NCBI GenBank assembly: GCA_046732855.1
Contig: JBKPNX010000225.1
Span: 1 to 13,595, forward strand
Direction: 5' to 3'
Length of the DNA stretch: 13,595 bases
Source of the DNA: JBKPNX01 sp046732855
GTDB lineage: Bacteria > Pseudomonadota > Alphaproteobacteria > Geminicoccales > Geminicoccaceae
The first letter of the stretch is position 1. Each line of letters opens with the position of its first letter. This document shows positions 6,051 to 13,533 of this stretch, piece by piece. The notes beneath the pieces are model-generated. The model ran no database searches and was not told the DNA's origin. It saw only the letters and a list, made by a program, of their open reading frames with translations. The position numbers and the translations under genes are program-made.

Positions 6051-6875
6051 TTGAGACACGGCGGCAACCACGGGAAGGCGTCGGTCAAGCTCGTGGTCGA
6101 GCGCGCGACCAAGCATTACCGGACCAGGTCCGGCACGGTCCACGCGCTCGAGGACTATTCGATGGCGGTCCAACAGGGCGAGCTGGTGTGCGTGCTCGGG
6201 CCATCCGGTTGCGGCAAGTCCACGCTGCTCTGGGCGATGGCCGGGCTGCACGAGCTGACCCGCGGCCGCGTGCTGCTCGACGGCGAGACCGTCGACCAGC
6301 CCCACCCGCAGATCGGCATGGTGTTCCAGGACGCCAACCTCTTGCCCTGGCGCAATCTGATCAGGAACATCCAGCTGCCGTTCGAGATCAAGCGCCTGAG
6401 CCTGCGCGGGCACCGCGCGCGCATCGATGGCCTCTTGCGCCGGGTCGGCCTGCTCGGCTTCGAGCACAAATATCCGCGCGAGCTCTCGGGCGGCATGCAG
6501 CAGCGCGCCTCGATCGTGCGCGCGCTGTCGTTCGACCCCTCGCTGTTGCTGATGGACGAGCCGTTCGGCGCGCTCGACGCGTTCACGCGCGACGAGATGA
6601 ACCTTTTGCTCCAGGAGATCTGGCTCGAGACCGGCAAGACGATCGTGTTCATCACCCACAACATCGCCGAGGCGGTGTTCCTGGCCGATCGGGTCATGGT
6701 GATGTCGCCGCGCCCGGGCCGGCTGCAGCGCGTGTTCGAGATCGACCTCGAGCGGCCGCGGCCGCTCGAGTTCACCACGCAGCGCCGCTTCATCGAGCTG
6801 GTCGGCGAGATCAAGGCGTCGATCGATCACGGCGCCGGCGCGCACGCCGGCTCGATCGTCGAGATGGCGGGCTGA
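6051..6875 (+). CDS. NitT/TauT-type ABC importer ATPase
   Basis: The cytoplasmic nucleotide-binding subunit of an ABC importer, about 274 residues. Motifs in order: Walker A GPSGCGKST (50-58), Q-loop VFQDANLLPW (91-100), the hallmark of nitrate/sulfonate/taurine/thiamine-precursor ATPases, signature LSGGMQQR (145-152), Walker B LLLMDEP (165-171), D-loop ALDAF and switch His203 in ITHN. No ATG precedes the domain. I chose the TTG at 6051, with GAGGG just upstream; a GTG at 6093 is the alternative and would leave only a few residues before the first strand. The permease gene follows after three bases, and the binding-protein gene after that, giving a complete importer. The ATPase does not define the substrate; sulfonates, pyrimidine precursors and similar compounds are all possible. 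Confidence 0.93.
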   Translation: MRHGGNHGKASVKLVVERATKHYRTRSGTVHALEDYSMAVQQGELVCVLGPSGCGKSTLLWAMAGLHELTRGRVLLDGETVDQPHPQIGMVFQDANLLPWRNLIRNIQLPFEIKRLSLRGHRARIDGLLRRVGLLGFEHKYPRELSGGMQQRASIVRALSFDPSLLLMDEPFGALDAFTRDEMNLLLQEIWLETGKTIVFITHNIAEAVFLADRVMVMSPRPGRLQRVFEIDLERPRPLEFTTQRRFIELVGEIKASIDHGAGAHAGSIVEMAG

Positions 6876-6878
6876 CGC

Positions 6879-7739
6879 ATGGCCGAGCGCGAGCTGCAGG
6901 ACACGATCCCGACCTTTCACCGGCCCGCGCACGCCGGCGAGGGCGAGGTCGACATCACCAACCTCTCGGCGCTGACCGCGGCGCTCGGCGGGATTCGCAC
7001 CTGGGCCGAGATCGGCGCGATCATCCTGTTCGCGGTGCTCGTGGTTGGCGGTACGGAGCTGCTGCTGCGCGCCTTTCAGGTGCCGCAGTACATCATGCCG
7101 ACCCCGTCCCAGATCGTCGGCGCGCTGATCCGCGACTTCCACCTGATCGCGCCGCACATCGGCGTGACCCTCATCGAGCTGCTCGCGGGCTTCGCGCTCG
7201 GCGCGGTGATCGGCTTCGTGCTCGCCGCGGTGATCACGCAGTTCCCGTTCGTCGAGAAGATCGTGGCGCCCTACATCCTGCTCTTGGTCACCACGCCGAT
7301 GCTGGCGCTCGTCCCGCTCCTGATCCTGCGCTTCGGCTTCGGCCTGGAGCCGCGGATCATCGCCGTGGCGCTCGCGTCCGGCCCGATGGTTATGATCAAT
7401 TCGGCGACCGGCTTCCGGCGGGTCGACCTCGCCAAGATCGCGCTCGCCCGCTCGTTCGGCGCGAGCACGCTGCAGATCTTCATGAAGATCCGCATCCCGA
7501 TGGCGCTGCCGATGGTCATCGTCGGGCTGATGATCGGCTCGATCTTCGGCCTGCTCACCGCGGTCGGCGCCGAGATGGTCGGCGGCTCGTCCGGGCTCGG
7601 CAACCGGCTCGCCTACTACTCGTCCTTGATCCAGATGCCGCAGTTCTTCGCCTGCATCCTGGTGCTCGCGATCATCGGCATCTCGCTCTACGTGCTGTTC
7701 TTCTGGATCGGCCGGCGCTGGGCGAGCTGGGAGAGCTGA
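6879..7739 (+). CDS. ABC importer permease (NitT/TauT type)
   Basis: A 286-residue inner-membrane permease of the binding-protein-dependent transport family, forming the channel as a homodimer. After a polar 40-residue N-terminus, hydrophobic segments lie near 44-64, 95-120, 130-152, 158-175, 210-232 and 256-278. The EAA coupling loop that contacts the ATPase is LARSFGASTLQIFMKIRIPMA (about 189-209). The MPTPSQIV block (73-80) is characteristic of the SsuC/TauC/ThiX group. The ATG lies three bases after the ATPase stop, so translation is probably coupled. It is a little longer than the usual 250-residue member because of its N-terminal extension. Only one permease gene is present, in line with a homodimer. 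Confidence 0.93.
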   Translation: MAERELQDTIPTFHRPAHAGEGEVDITNLSALTAALGGIRTWAEIGAIILFAVLVVGGTELLLRAFQVPQYIMPTPSQIVGALIRDFHLIAPHIGVTLIELLAGFALGAVIGFVLAAVITQFPFVEKIVAPYILLLVTTPMLALVPLLILRFGFGLEPRIIAVALASGPMVMINSATGFRRVDLAKIALARSFGASTLQIFMKIRIPMALPMVIVGLMIGSIFGLLTAVGAEMVGGSSGLGNRLAYYSSLIQMPQFFACILVLAIIGISLYVLFFWIGRRWASWES

Positions 7740-7808
7740 AGCCTGCTGACCGGGCGCGCCGCCGACGCTAGAGTGGCCGCAGGAAAATCGCGACAGGGAG
7801 GAGCAACG

Positions 7809-8960
7809 ATGTCGGAGCGTCTTGGCAGTGCGCGCGGGCCGGCGATCGGCCGCCGCCATTTCCTCGAGGTCACGGGCGCCGGCGTGTCCGCCGTGGCGCT
7901 CGGCGGCGCGGCCGGGCTGTGGCCGCGACGGGCGCGCGCCGTGCAAGGCTCGGTGCGTTGGGTCAGCCCGCGCGGCACGATCGAGGTGCTCGACGACTAC
8001 CCCTACTGGGTCGCCAAGAAGTACGGCTATTTCGGCGACATCGAGACCGCGCTCGAGCCGGGACCGATGGAGGCGACCGCGACCATCAAGCTGGTCGACC
8101 AGGGTCAGGCCGATATGGGCTTTCCCTCGCCCGGCGTGTTCTCGCTCGGCCTCGAGCAGGGCATTCCCTTGACCTCGGTCTGGCACATGGCCTCGTACGA
8201 CGTGTTCGACTTCGCCTTCCGCAAGGGCGAGAAGCCGGCCGACGTCAAGGCGATCGAGGGCAAGACCGTCCTGCTCGGCAGCGCCGGCTGGCAGGCGATT
8301 GTCGACCCGATGCTCGCCCAGATCGGGGTGCCGAAGGACAGCGTCGAGTACGCCGAGGCCGGCAACCTCTGGGGCCAGGCCCTGATGCAGGGCCAGGGTG
8401 ACGCCGCGCTGTCGTGGGAGGGCCTGCGCGCGCAGTGGAAGGGCCAGGGGCTCGAGTTCGACTATTTCCTCGGCCGCAACTTCTCGAAGTTCCCGTCCAA
8501 CAGCTTCGTGATCCGCCGCGCCGACTTCGAGGATCCGGCCAAGAAGGAGCTGTACGAGGCCTACCTGCGCGCCTGGGCGATGGGCCTCGAATACGGCCAT
8601 CTGAACCCGCGCGCCGCGACCCACATCGTGCTCGAGCAGTTTCCGACGCTCGCCTCGACGCTGGCGCCCCCGGTCGCAACCGAATCGATGATGGAGCTCG
8701 CGAACGTGTTCCGCGGCGATTTCGCCAGGCGCGAGGGCTGGGGCTGGCACGACTTCGACCAGTGGGGCCTGTTCTTCGATACGATCAAGCAGATCGGCCA
8801 GATCACGAAGGACATCTCGCCCGAGGACGTGCTGTCCAACGACTACGTCCCGGCGGCGAACGACTTCGACCACGCCAAGGTCAAGGCGGACGCCGACGCG
8901 TACCAGCTGCCGGCGGAGTTCCAGGCGATCGACGTGGAGGCGATCCGCGCGCGCATCTGA
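7809..8960 (+). CDS. Tat-exported NMT1/THI5-like substrate-binding protein
   Basis: The periplasmic binding protein of the adjacent importer, 383 residues. The Tat signal is GRRHFLEVTG (14-23) with an Ala/Gly core (GVSAVALGGAAG) and a likely cleavage after ARA (42-44). The mature domain follows the NMT1/SsuA-like plan: WVSPRGTIEVLDDYPYWVAKKYGYF (strand, loop, helix, about 51-75), LVDQGQADMGFPSPG (about 94-108), a mid-domain hinge near LEGKTV-type sequence IEGKTVLLGSAGW, and a C-terminal helix-rich tail. The ATG at 7809 is preceded by GGGAGGAG at five bases; the longer frame from 7773 has none. The 69-base gap after the permease suggests the three genes form one operon, with stronger translation of this subunit. 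The ligand is unknown; the acidic/aromatic pocket near DDYPYW could suit a cationic or aromatic compound, a guess. Confidence 0.9.
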   Translation: MSERLGSARGPAIGRRHFLEVTGAGVSAVALGGAAGLWPRRARAVQGSVRWVSPRGTIEVLDDYPYWVAKKYGYFGDIETALEPGPMEATATIKLVDQGQADMGFPSPGVFSLGLEQGIPLTSVWHMASYDVFDFAFRKGEKPADVKAIEGKTVLLGSAGWQAIVDPMLAQIGVPKDSVEYAEAGNLWGQALMQGQGDAALSWEGLRAQWKGQGLEFDYFLGRNFSKFPSNSFVIRRADFEDPAKKELYEAYLRAWAMGLEYGHLNPRAATHIVLEQFPTLASTLAPPVATESMMELANVFRGDFARREGWGWHDFDQWGLFFDTIKQIGQITKDISPEDVLSNDYVPAANDFDHAKVKADADAYQLPAEFQAIDVEAIRARI

Positions 8961-9080
8961 ACGCGCCTACTGCACGGCGCAGATTGGCGGGCGCACTTAC
9001 GACGTCGGAAGCCAAAGAGCAGCGATCTAAGGCGTGCCCAGGCAGCTACGCTTCGGTGAGGGGCACGGCCCAGATCAGGC

Positions 9081-9613
9081 ATGCTCAGGATGAACTACGC
9101 AGCTGACGAGCCGTCGAAGCCGACCTCCGTGGAACGCGGATTTCGGAAGCTTTCGGATGAGCAGCTGGAGCATATCCTGGCGGATCACAAGAAGTGGGTG
9201 GAAGCCAAGGATGCTACTGGCCTGGATGGCCTGCGGGCTGATTTGTCCCGAGCGGATCTGCGGGGCGCCCAGCTGCAGGGGGCCACCTCGATTCGCCCCA
9301 ACTCCAGAGGGCCTCGGTGAAGCCCACTTGCAGTGGGCAAACCTTAACGAGGCTCAACTGCAGGGGACCTGGCTGCCGGAGGCTCGACTGCAGAGGGCCC
9401 GGCTCGGCCTCGCCGAACTGCAGAGGGCTTCCCTCTTCAAGGCCCAGCTAGGGGTGCCCTCCTCCTCGGGCTCGTTTCCGCAGAGCAGACCTTGCAGATG
9501 CGGACTTCGAGGGGAGGGAGATCGAGGAGGACAAAGAGCTGGGATTGCGCGACGTTCCTCCTGCGCCTGACCGATGCAGATTTCCGCAACGCGGACCTCA
9601 GCAATGCTCAGCT
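9081..9613 (+). pseudogene. Pentapeptide-repeat protein gene with multiple frame changes
   Basis: The start, from about 9081, reads LSDEQLEHILADHKKWVEAK, a lead sequence often found before pentapeptide repeats, then LRADLSRADLRGAQLQGA in the same frame. The repeat then jumps: QLQRAS at 9299-9316 is in a second frame, LGEAHLQWANLNEAQLQG from 9313 in a third, ARFRRADLADADFEG around 9470-9514 back in the second, and LTDADFRNADLSNAQL up to about 9613 in the first. Every piece fits the A(D/N)LxxA repeat pattern, so one ancestral gene has suffered at least four frame changes. Pentapeptide repeats fold into a right-handed beta helix, and their roles vary. The 3' end collides with the convergent lipoprotein gene. 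Sequencing error is possible, but flanking genes are intact. Confidence 0.75.
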
Positions 9614-10219
9614 CCCCCCCTCTGCTTGCGCAGCCTTCTCCGCCTCCTTTGCATCGAATTCGATCTGCCGGCGTTCAGTCTCCGCTTTGACGACCGCATC
9701 GGCGGCCGTGGCCGCACGGGCCGCGCCGGTCTGGCCCGTGACACCCACCGATTTCGGCAGATGGTTCTGGTTCACCTCAACCTTGAGCGTACCACTGGCA
9801 AACATCATGCGACGCGCATTCAGGGAGAGACGCCGCGTCTGGTCGACGCCAATCAGCCTCGGTAGGGGCAAGGCGCCGTCGGGCTCGGCTTCGTGCAGGG
9901 CGACGTCGGGCTCGGCTTTCTCCTCCGACCCGCATTCTTCGACGGTGTCGGCGAATTTACGAAAGGCACAGTTCATCTCCAGCTCCGCCTCATAGAGGGC
10001 AAGCTGGTTGATCACGACCCCCGGCATCACGCCACCGCTGGGCCGTGCGCCCCGGACCTCGTCGACGGACAGGTAGCTTCCACAGCCCGCCGCCAGAGTG
10101 GTGAGGGCCAGCAACGCCGCGAGCAGCGCGACACGTGCGTCCCGCCCCGAACGACCCGCCTCGGTGGCCAATTGGGCGCGCTCACTATCAAGGAGCGAAA
10201 CTTGTGGTTTCTCTCGCAT
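9608..10219 (-). CDS. Predicted lipoprotein, unknown family
   Basis: A 203-residue product that I do not recognise. Residues 30-45 form a hydrophobic signal (VALLAALLALTTLAAG) ending at Cys46, followed by GSYLSVDE, which indicates a lipoprotein; the n-region before it is unusually long (29 residues, with MREKPQ at the start). The mature part contains GGVMPGVVINQLALYEAELEM (about 63-83, the clearest structured block), a central acidic/Pro stretch and a charged Ala/Glu/Lys C-terminal helix (ADAVVKAETERRQIEFDAKE) that may form a coiled coil. The ATG at 10219 has GAGAGGGCGAGA upstream. It lies 125 bases downstream of a second lipoprotein gene on the same strand, so the two may be co-expressed. 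Third codon positions are less GC-biased than in the ABC genes. Confidence 0.65.
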   Translation of the reverse strand: MREKPQVSLLDSERAQLATEAGRSGRDARVALLAALLALTTLAAGCGSYLSVDEVRGARPSGGVMPGVVINQLALYEAELEMNCAFRKFADTVEECGSEEKAEPDVALHEAEPDGALPLPRLIGVDQTRRLSLNARRMMFASGTLKVEVNQNHLPKSVGVTGQTGAARAATAADAVVKAETERRQIEFDAKEAEKAAQAEGGS

Positions 10220-10344
10220 TCTCGCCCTCTCTAACTCTCAGCATACCGGCGGAGCTTGATTTTGAACGGGACCCTCGGGACCCTAGTGTCGCATGCATCA
10301 ACAGCGCGCCCACCACTTTCGGGATCGATCTCTATCATCTCACT

Positions 10345-11130
10345 CTAGGAGGTCTCGCGTTTAGGGTCGGGATGGTCGTCGAAAAACAAGCAATAGAGGT
10401 TGGGCGGAATCACGTAGCCGATTTCGTTGAGCGCCGCCTGCACTTGCGTTTGCTCGGTGCGGAGGAGTGCGATTGCCTCGAGGATCTTCTCGCGGTTCGT
10501 CGGCCCCGTGTCCGGCAGTGCCTCGAAGCTCTTCTTGAGGGTGGTGCGGATGTCGTCTCGGCGGTCGAGCAGCTCGAGGTGCCTCTCAGCGTACCCTACG
10601 ATCGCTGTCTTCTGCGTCGGGTTCTCGATGAAGCACGCCGCCTGCCGCTCCACAAACGCAGGCGCCACCGGGCCAGCCGCCTTCTTGGCAAGGGAAACCA
10701 CCAGTCCGGCCACGGCCTGTACGAATTCCAGCGACTTGTCAGTAGCGCCCGCTTCCACCGAGACCAGTTGGCCGCTATCGTCGAGCGTTACTGTAAGGTT
10801 GGTGTCAGCGAAAACGTTCAAGATTGCCCCGATCCAATCGGGCCCGCCCACTTCGTATAATTCGGGCTCGCCGGAAAGCTCCTGCTTGAGAACGGTTTCG
10901 AAAGCGTGCTCCGGGGGCGGGGGGATGCAACCCTTGCTCTCGACCACCCCTTTAAGATGGTTCCTGTCGTTTACGACGAGCACCAGCTTGTAGCTCGGGC
11001 GCTTCAACAAATACCGTATGCCCTCGCCACTCTGTTGGCCATCCTTAATGTGCCGAACCGTCATAGGCATTGAGCACGAGCAGACGAACAGGCAAAGCAC
11101 AACAACCGCACTACGAGCAGGATACAGCAT
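10345..11130 (-). CDS. Predicted lipoprotein, unknown family
   Basis: A 261-residue product with no family I can name. Residues 1-18 are a lipoprotein signal (RSAVVVLCLFVCS) with the acylation site at Cys19. A block GEGIRYLLKRPSYKLVLVV (35-53) recalls short beta-domains in which a 'giRYyLPk' strand opens the fold. GPDWIGAILNVFADTNLTVTLDDSGQLVSVE (about 95-125) looks like a second beta-rich unit, and the C-terminal third is helical (ERHLELLDRRDDIRTTLKK; REKILEAIALLRTEQTQVQAAL), perhaps a coiled coil. The ATG at 11130 has a G-run as Shine-Dalgarno. Many codons end in A or T (for example the first six), unlike the GC-rich neighbours, suggesting acquisition by transfer. It probably starts a two-gene unit with the lipoprotein gene downstream. 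Confidence 0.75.
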   Translation of the reverse strand: MLYPARSAVVVLCLFVCSCSMPMTVRHIKDGQQSGEGIRYLLKRPSYKLVLVVNDRNHLKGVVESKGCIPPPPEHAFETVLKQELSGEPELYEVGGPDWIGAILNVFADTNLTVTLDDSGQLVSVEAGATDKSLEFVQAVAGLVVSLAKKAAGPVAPAFVERQAACFIENPTQKTAIVGYAERHLELLDRRDDIRTTLKKSFEALPDTGPTNREKILEAIALLRTEQTQVQAALNEIGYVIPPNLYCLFFDDHPDPKRETS

Positions 11131-11490
11131 TGCGCCCCCCGTTAAATTCCACGTAGATGTTTACGTGCTTCCCCATCGCTGTCAACCTGCGATGGCAGGG
11201 CGACCTACAGGGGACCGAAGGCGTGGTGGCGGCACCAGACCTTGCTACCTGGTGTGCTAACGATCAGGACTTGCCCGGTCGTAGTGCCACCCGTCTCGCC
11301 CTCGCCGCCGCCTTCATCGTCGTAAGCTTCACCAAGGCTTGGCTTGCGTCCCGTGCCGTCGCCGGATTCACGTGAGCCACACCGCAAATGCAGCTTCGCT
11401 TCGCGTTCGCTGCACCGATGTTGGGAGATGGATCGGCCAACCCAGCTAATCTGGTAACGCGCCAGCTATGACGCGCTTGGAGGACGGCCG
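11131..11490. other. Divergent spacer between lipoprotein and MFS genes
   Basis: No convincing gene. Short frames on both strands (about 60-72 codons) give Gly/Glu- or Ala-rich peptides without a family or ribosome site. The spacer should hold promoters for the leftward lipoprotein unit and the rightward MFS gene. I noticed a small palindrome, CCAAG-G-CTTGG (11332-11342), which could be an operator but is too short to claim. Confidence 0.45.
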
Positions 11491-12696
11491 ATGCGCTACG
11501 GCGCGCAGCTCGACTGGCTGAACTTCTTCCTGGCCGACGTGCGCGGCGGGCTCGGCCCGTACGTCGGCGTGTTCCTGCTGACCCAGGCGCACTGGGATCA
11601 GGCGACGCTCGGCGCGGTGCTGACCGTGAGCGGGCTGACCGGCATCGCGCTGCATGCGCCGATCGGCGCGCTGATCGACGTCACCCGCTTCAAGCGCGGC
11701 CTGCTGGTCGGGGGCGTCGCGGCGCTGACCGCGAGCGCGCTGGCGATCGCATGGGCGCCGACGTTGCCCGTCGTGCTCGCGGCGGACGTGGTCATGGCCG
11801 TGCTCGGCGCGGTGTTCGCGCCGACGGTCGCGGCGATCACGCTTGGCCTGGTCGGGCGGGCCGACCTTGCCGAGCGCCTCGGCCGCAACGCCGCGTGCGA
11901 CCGCGCCGGCAACATCTTCATCGGCGCCACCGCCGGTCTGGTCGGCTGGGCGCTTGGGCAGCGCGCGGTGTTTCACCTGGTCCCAGTCTTCGCCGTCCTC
12001 ACGACCCTCACCGTGCTCGCGATCCCGAGCAGCGCGATCGATCACGAGCTGGCGCGCGGCCTCGACCACGATCGCCCCGGCGGTGGCGAGCGCCCGGCGG
12101 GATGGCACGTGCTGCTGGAGCGCAGGCCGCTCCTGGTGCTCGCCGCGGGCGTCGCGCTGTTCCACTTCGCCAACGCGCCGATGCTGCCGCTCCTGACGCA
12201 GAAGCTGGCACTTGCTCACGCCGGCGCGGAGACCGTGCTGGTCGCGGCCTGCGTGGTGACGGCGCAGCTCGTCTCGATCCCGGCGGCGCTGCTGGTCGGC
12301 GCGCGCGCGGACGTCTGGGGACGCAAGCCGCTCCTGCTCGCCGCGTTCGCCGCGCTGCCGCTCCGGGGCGTGCTCTACACCGTGTCCGACGACCCCGCTT
12401 TCCTGATCGCCGTGCAGGCCTTGGACGGGATCGGCCTCGGCATCCTGGATGCGCTGATCGCGCTGGTTCTGGCCGACATCATGCGCGGCACCGGGCGCTA
12501 CAACGTAGCCCGCGGCGTCCTCGGCACCGTTCAGGGCATCGGCGGATCGCTCAGTAACGTCGTCGCGGGCGTGATCGTCGTCAGCGCCGGCTACGGGACG
12601 GCCTTCCTGACGCTCGCCGCGGTCGCCCTGGCCGCATTTCTCGTGATGCTCGCGGCGATGCCGGAGACGGCCGGTCAAGAGCTGGCGCCGGCGTGA
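11491..12696 (+). CDS. Major facilitator superfamily transporter
   Basis: A 401-residue inner-membrane secondary transporter of the MFS_1 type. Hydropathy by eye gives about 12 helices in two halves, joined by a polar loop near residues 183-210 (DHELARGLDHDRPGGGERP). Loop 2-3 carries GALIDVTRFKRGLL (59-72), and the equivalent loop in the second half carries GARADVWGRKPLL (270-282), both forms of the MFS signature G-x-x-x-D-x-x-x-R/K. The N-terminus DWLNFFLADVRGGLGPYVGVFLL (8-30) is typical of a sub-group of drug/metabolite exporters in proteobacteria. GGAGG lies seven bases before the ATG. Third positions are strongly GC-rich, in contrast to the lipoprotein genes. The substrate is unknown and no regulator is next to it; it appears to be a single-gene unit. 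Confidence 0.92.
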   Translation: MRYGAQLDWLNFFLADVRGGLGPYVGVFLLTQAHWDQATLGAVLTVSGLTGIALHAPIGALIDVTRFKRGLLVGGVAALTASALAIAWAPTLPVVLAADVVMAVLGAVFAPTVAAITLGLVGRADLAERLGRNAACDRAGNIFIGATAGLVGWALGQRAVFHLVPVFAVLTTLTVLAIPSSAIDHELARGLDHDRPGGGERPAGWHVLLERRPLLVLAAGVALFHFANAPMLPLLTQKLALAHAGAETVLVAACVVTAQLVSIPAALLVGARADVWGRKPLLLAAFAALPLRGVLYTVSDDPAFLIAVQALDGIGLGILDALIALVLADIMRGTGRYNVARGVLGTVQGIGGSLSNVVAGVIVVSAGYGTAFLTLAAVALAAFLVMLAAMPETAGQELAPA

Positions 12697-12870
12697 CCCC
12701 GAGCCTCGTGAATCCATCATCGGCTCGCCGTGCGGAAGCCGGCAGCCGCGTGCCGGCAACGCCGAGGCGAGTTTCAACTGTCGGCCTCAGCAACGGAGGG
12801 AGGCAGTGTGCCTTGCTGCAAGCCACCCCAGATACGATCTCCGGTGCTGATCGCGCCGGGCGTGATGTCG

Positions 12871-12876
12871 AAGGAG
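12871..12876 (+). promoter_or_regulatory. Ribosome binding site fixing the GTG start of the Rid gene
   Basis: AAGGAG lies seven bases before the GTG at 12884. No in-frame ATG exists at the right place for this family, so this site decides the start. Confidence 0.75.
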
Positions 12877-12883
12877 CCAGCCA

Positions 12884-13303
12884 GTGCCAAAGTTCACGAT
12901 GTTCGCGCCGGGTCCCTATGGCGCGAAGCAGGCGCGAGAGTTCAACTACTCACAGGTGCTGGAGGTCGACGGCCGGGTCGAACTGTCGGGGCAGGGTGGT
13001 TGGCATCCCGAGACACTGGATTATCCGGCTGGAGCTGCAATCGAAACAGAGGTTGCCCGTGCTTTCGACAACGTCGAGTTCATGCTCAAGGCTGTAGGGC
13101 TCGATTGGTCGCACGTCGCGCATGTCAACTCCTACCATGTCCCGGAACCTGACGGCCTGATCTTGGCGGCCACGGCCGAAGTCGTACGTCAGTTCAGGCT
13201 CCGGATGCCCGAACACAAGCCAATCTGGACATGTCTTGGGGTCGCGGTGCTTGGCGATCCCGGGATGCGAGTGGAGGTTCGCGTGACCGCGTTCAGGACA
13301 TAG
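12884..13303 (+). CDS. Rid (YjgF/YER057c/UK114) family protein
   Basis: A 139-residue member of the Rid superfamily, small trimeric cytoplasmic proteins; the RidA branch hydrolyses reactive enamine/imine intermediates of pyridoxal-phosphate enzymes. Family features: the N-terminal strand with Tyr22-Ser-Gln (NYSQVLEVDGRVELSGQGGW, 21-40), the helix ETEVARAFDNVEFMLKAVGL (54-73), HVAHVNSYHV (78-87) and the closing RVEVRVTAF (129-137). The catalytic arginine of RidA (Arg105 in Escherichia coli) is replaced: the corresponding block reads IWTC, with Trp115 in its place. The protein therefore belongs to a non-RidA branch and is unlikely to be a standard imine deaminase. GTG is the start. It lies 187 bases after the MFS gene on the same strand, probably as its own unit. 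Confidence 0.9.
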   Translation: MPKFTMFAPGPYGAKQAREFNYSQVLEVDGRVELSGQGGWHPETLDYPAGAAIETEVARAFDNVEFMLKAVGLDWSHVAHVNSYHVPEPDGLILAATAEVVRQFRLRMPEHKPIWTCLGVAVLGDPGMRVEVRVTAFRT

Positions 13304-13509
13304 CACCGCACGATCGAGCGCGCGGCCGCAGAGTTCAATTTCACCTTGGCCCTACGCCGCGCCCTACGGCAGCGTTCCGGGCTCATCCAGTGGTCGAAAT
13401 CTGACGGATGTACCCGCCCTCGCCACCGGCTGCCGTACAAACGGAGCGGCCGGCCCTGACCCTGGCTGTGTGAAAACGCCTCGCTTCAAATGCTTCGCGC
13501 GGTATGAAT

Positions 13510-13526
13510 CCCGCACCAATTGCGGG
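13510..13526 (+). promoter_or_regulatory. Hairpin overlapping the transposase ribosome site
   Basis: CCCGCA (13510-13515) pairs perfectly with TGCGGG (13521-13526) around a CCAAT loop. The 3' arm runs into GGGGGA, the only Shine-Dalgarno-like sequence before the ATG at 13534. In RNA this would hide the ribosome site, a known way for insertion sequences to limit transposase made by read-through transcription. That role here is inference. Confidence 0.5.
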
Positions 13527-13533
13527 GGATCGG

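Noticed and set aside
5841..8873. Open frame of 1010 codons on the minus strand opposite the whole ABC importer
   Set aside because: It is the antisense shadow of three recognisable, strongly GC-biased genes; the His/Arg/Asp/Gln-rich peptide has no domain, and long antisense frames are expected at this composition.
8963..8980. GCGCC...GGCGC inverted repeat just after the binding-protein gene as a terminator
   Set aside because: The stem is only 5 bp with an 8-base loop and no T-run, too weak to call at this GC content.
11157..11387. Short frames of 60-72 codons in the spacer before the MFS gene
   Set aside because: They have low-complexity content and no ribosome site or family; more probably promoter DNA.
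11446..12777. Open frame of 443 codons on the minus strand opposite the MFS gene
   Set aside because: The peptide is Arg/Gln/His-rich and without motifs, while the plus strand encodes a clear 12-helix transporter.
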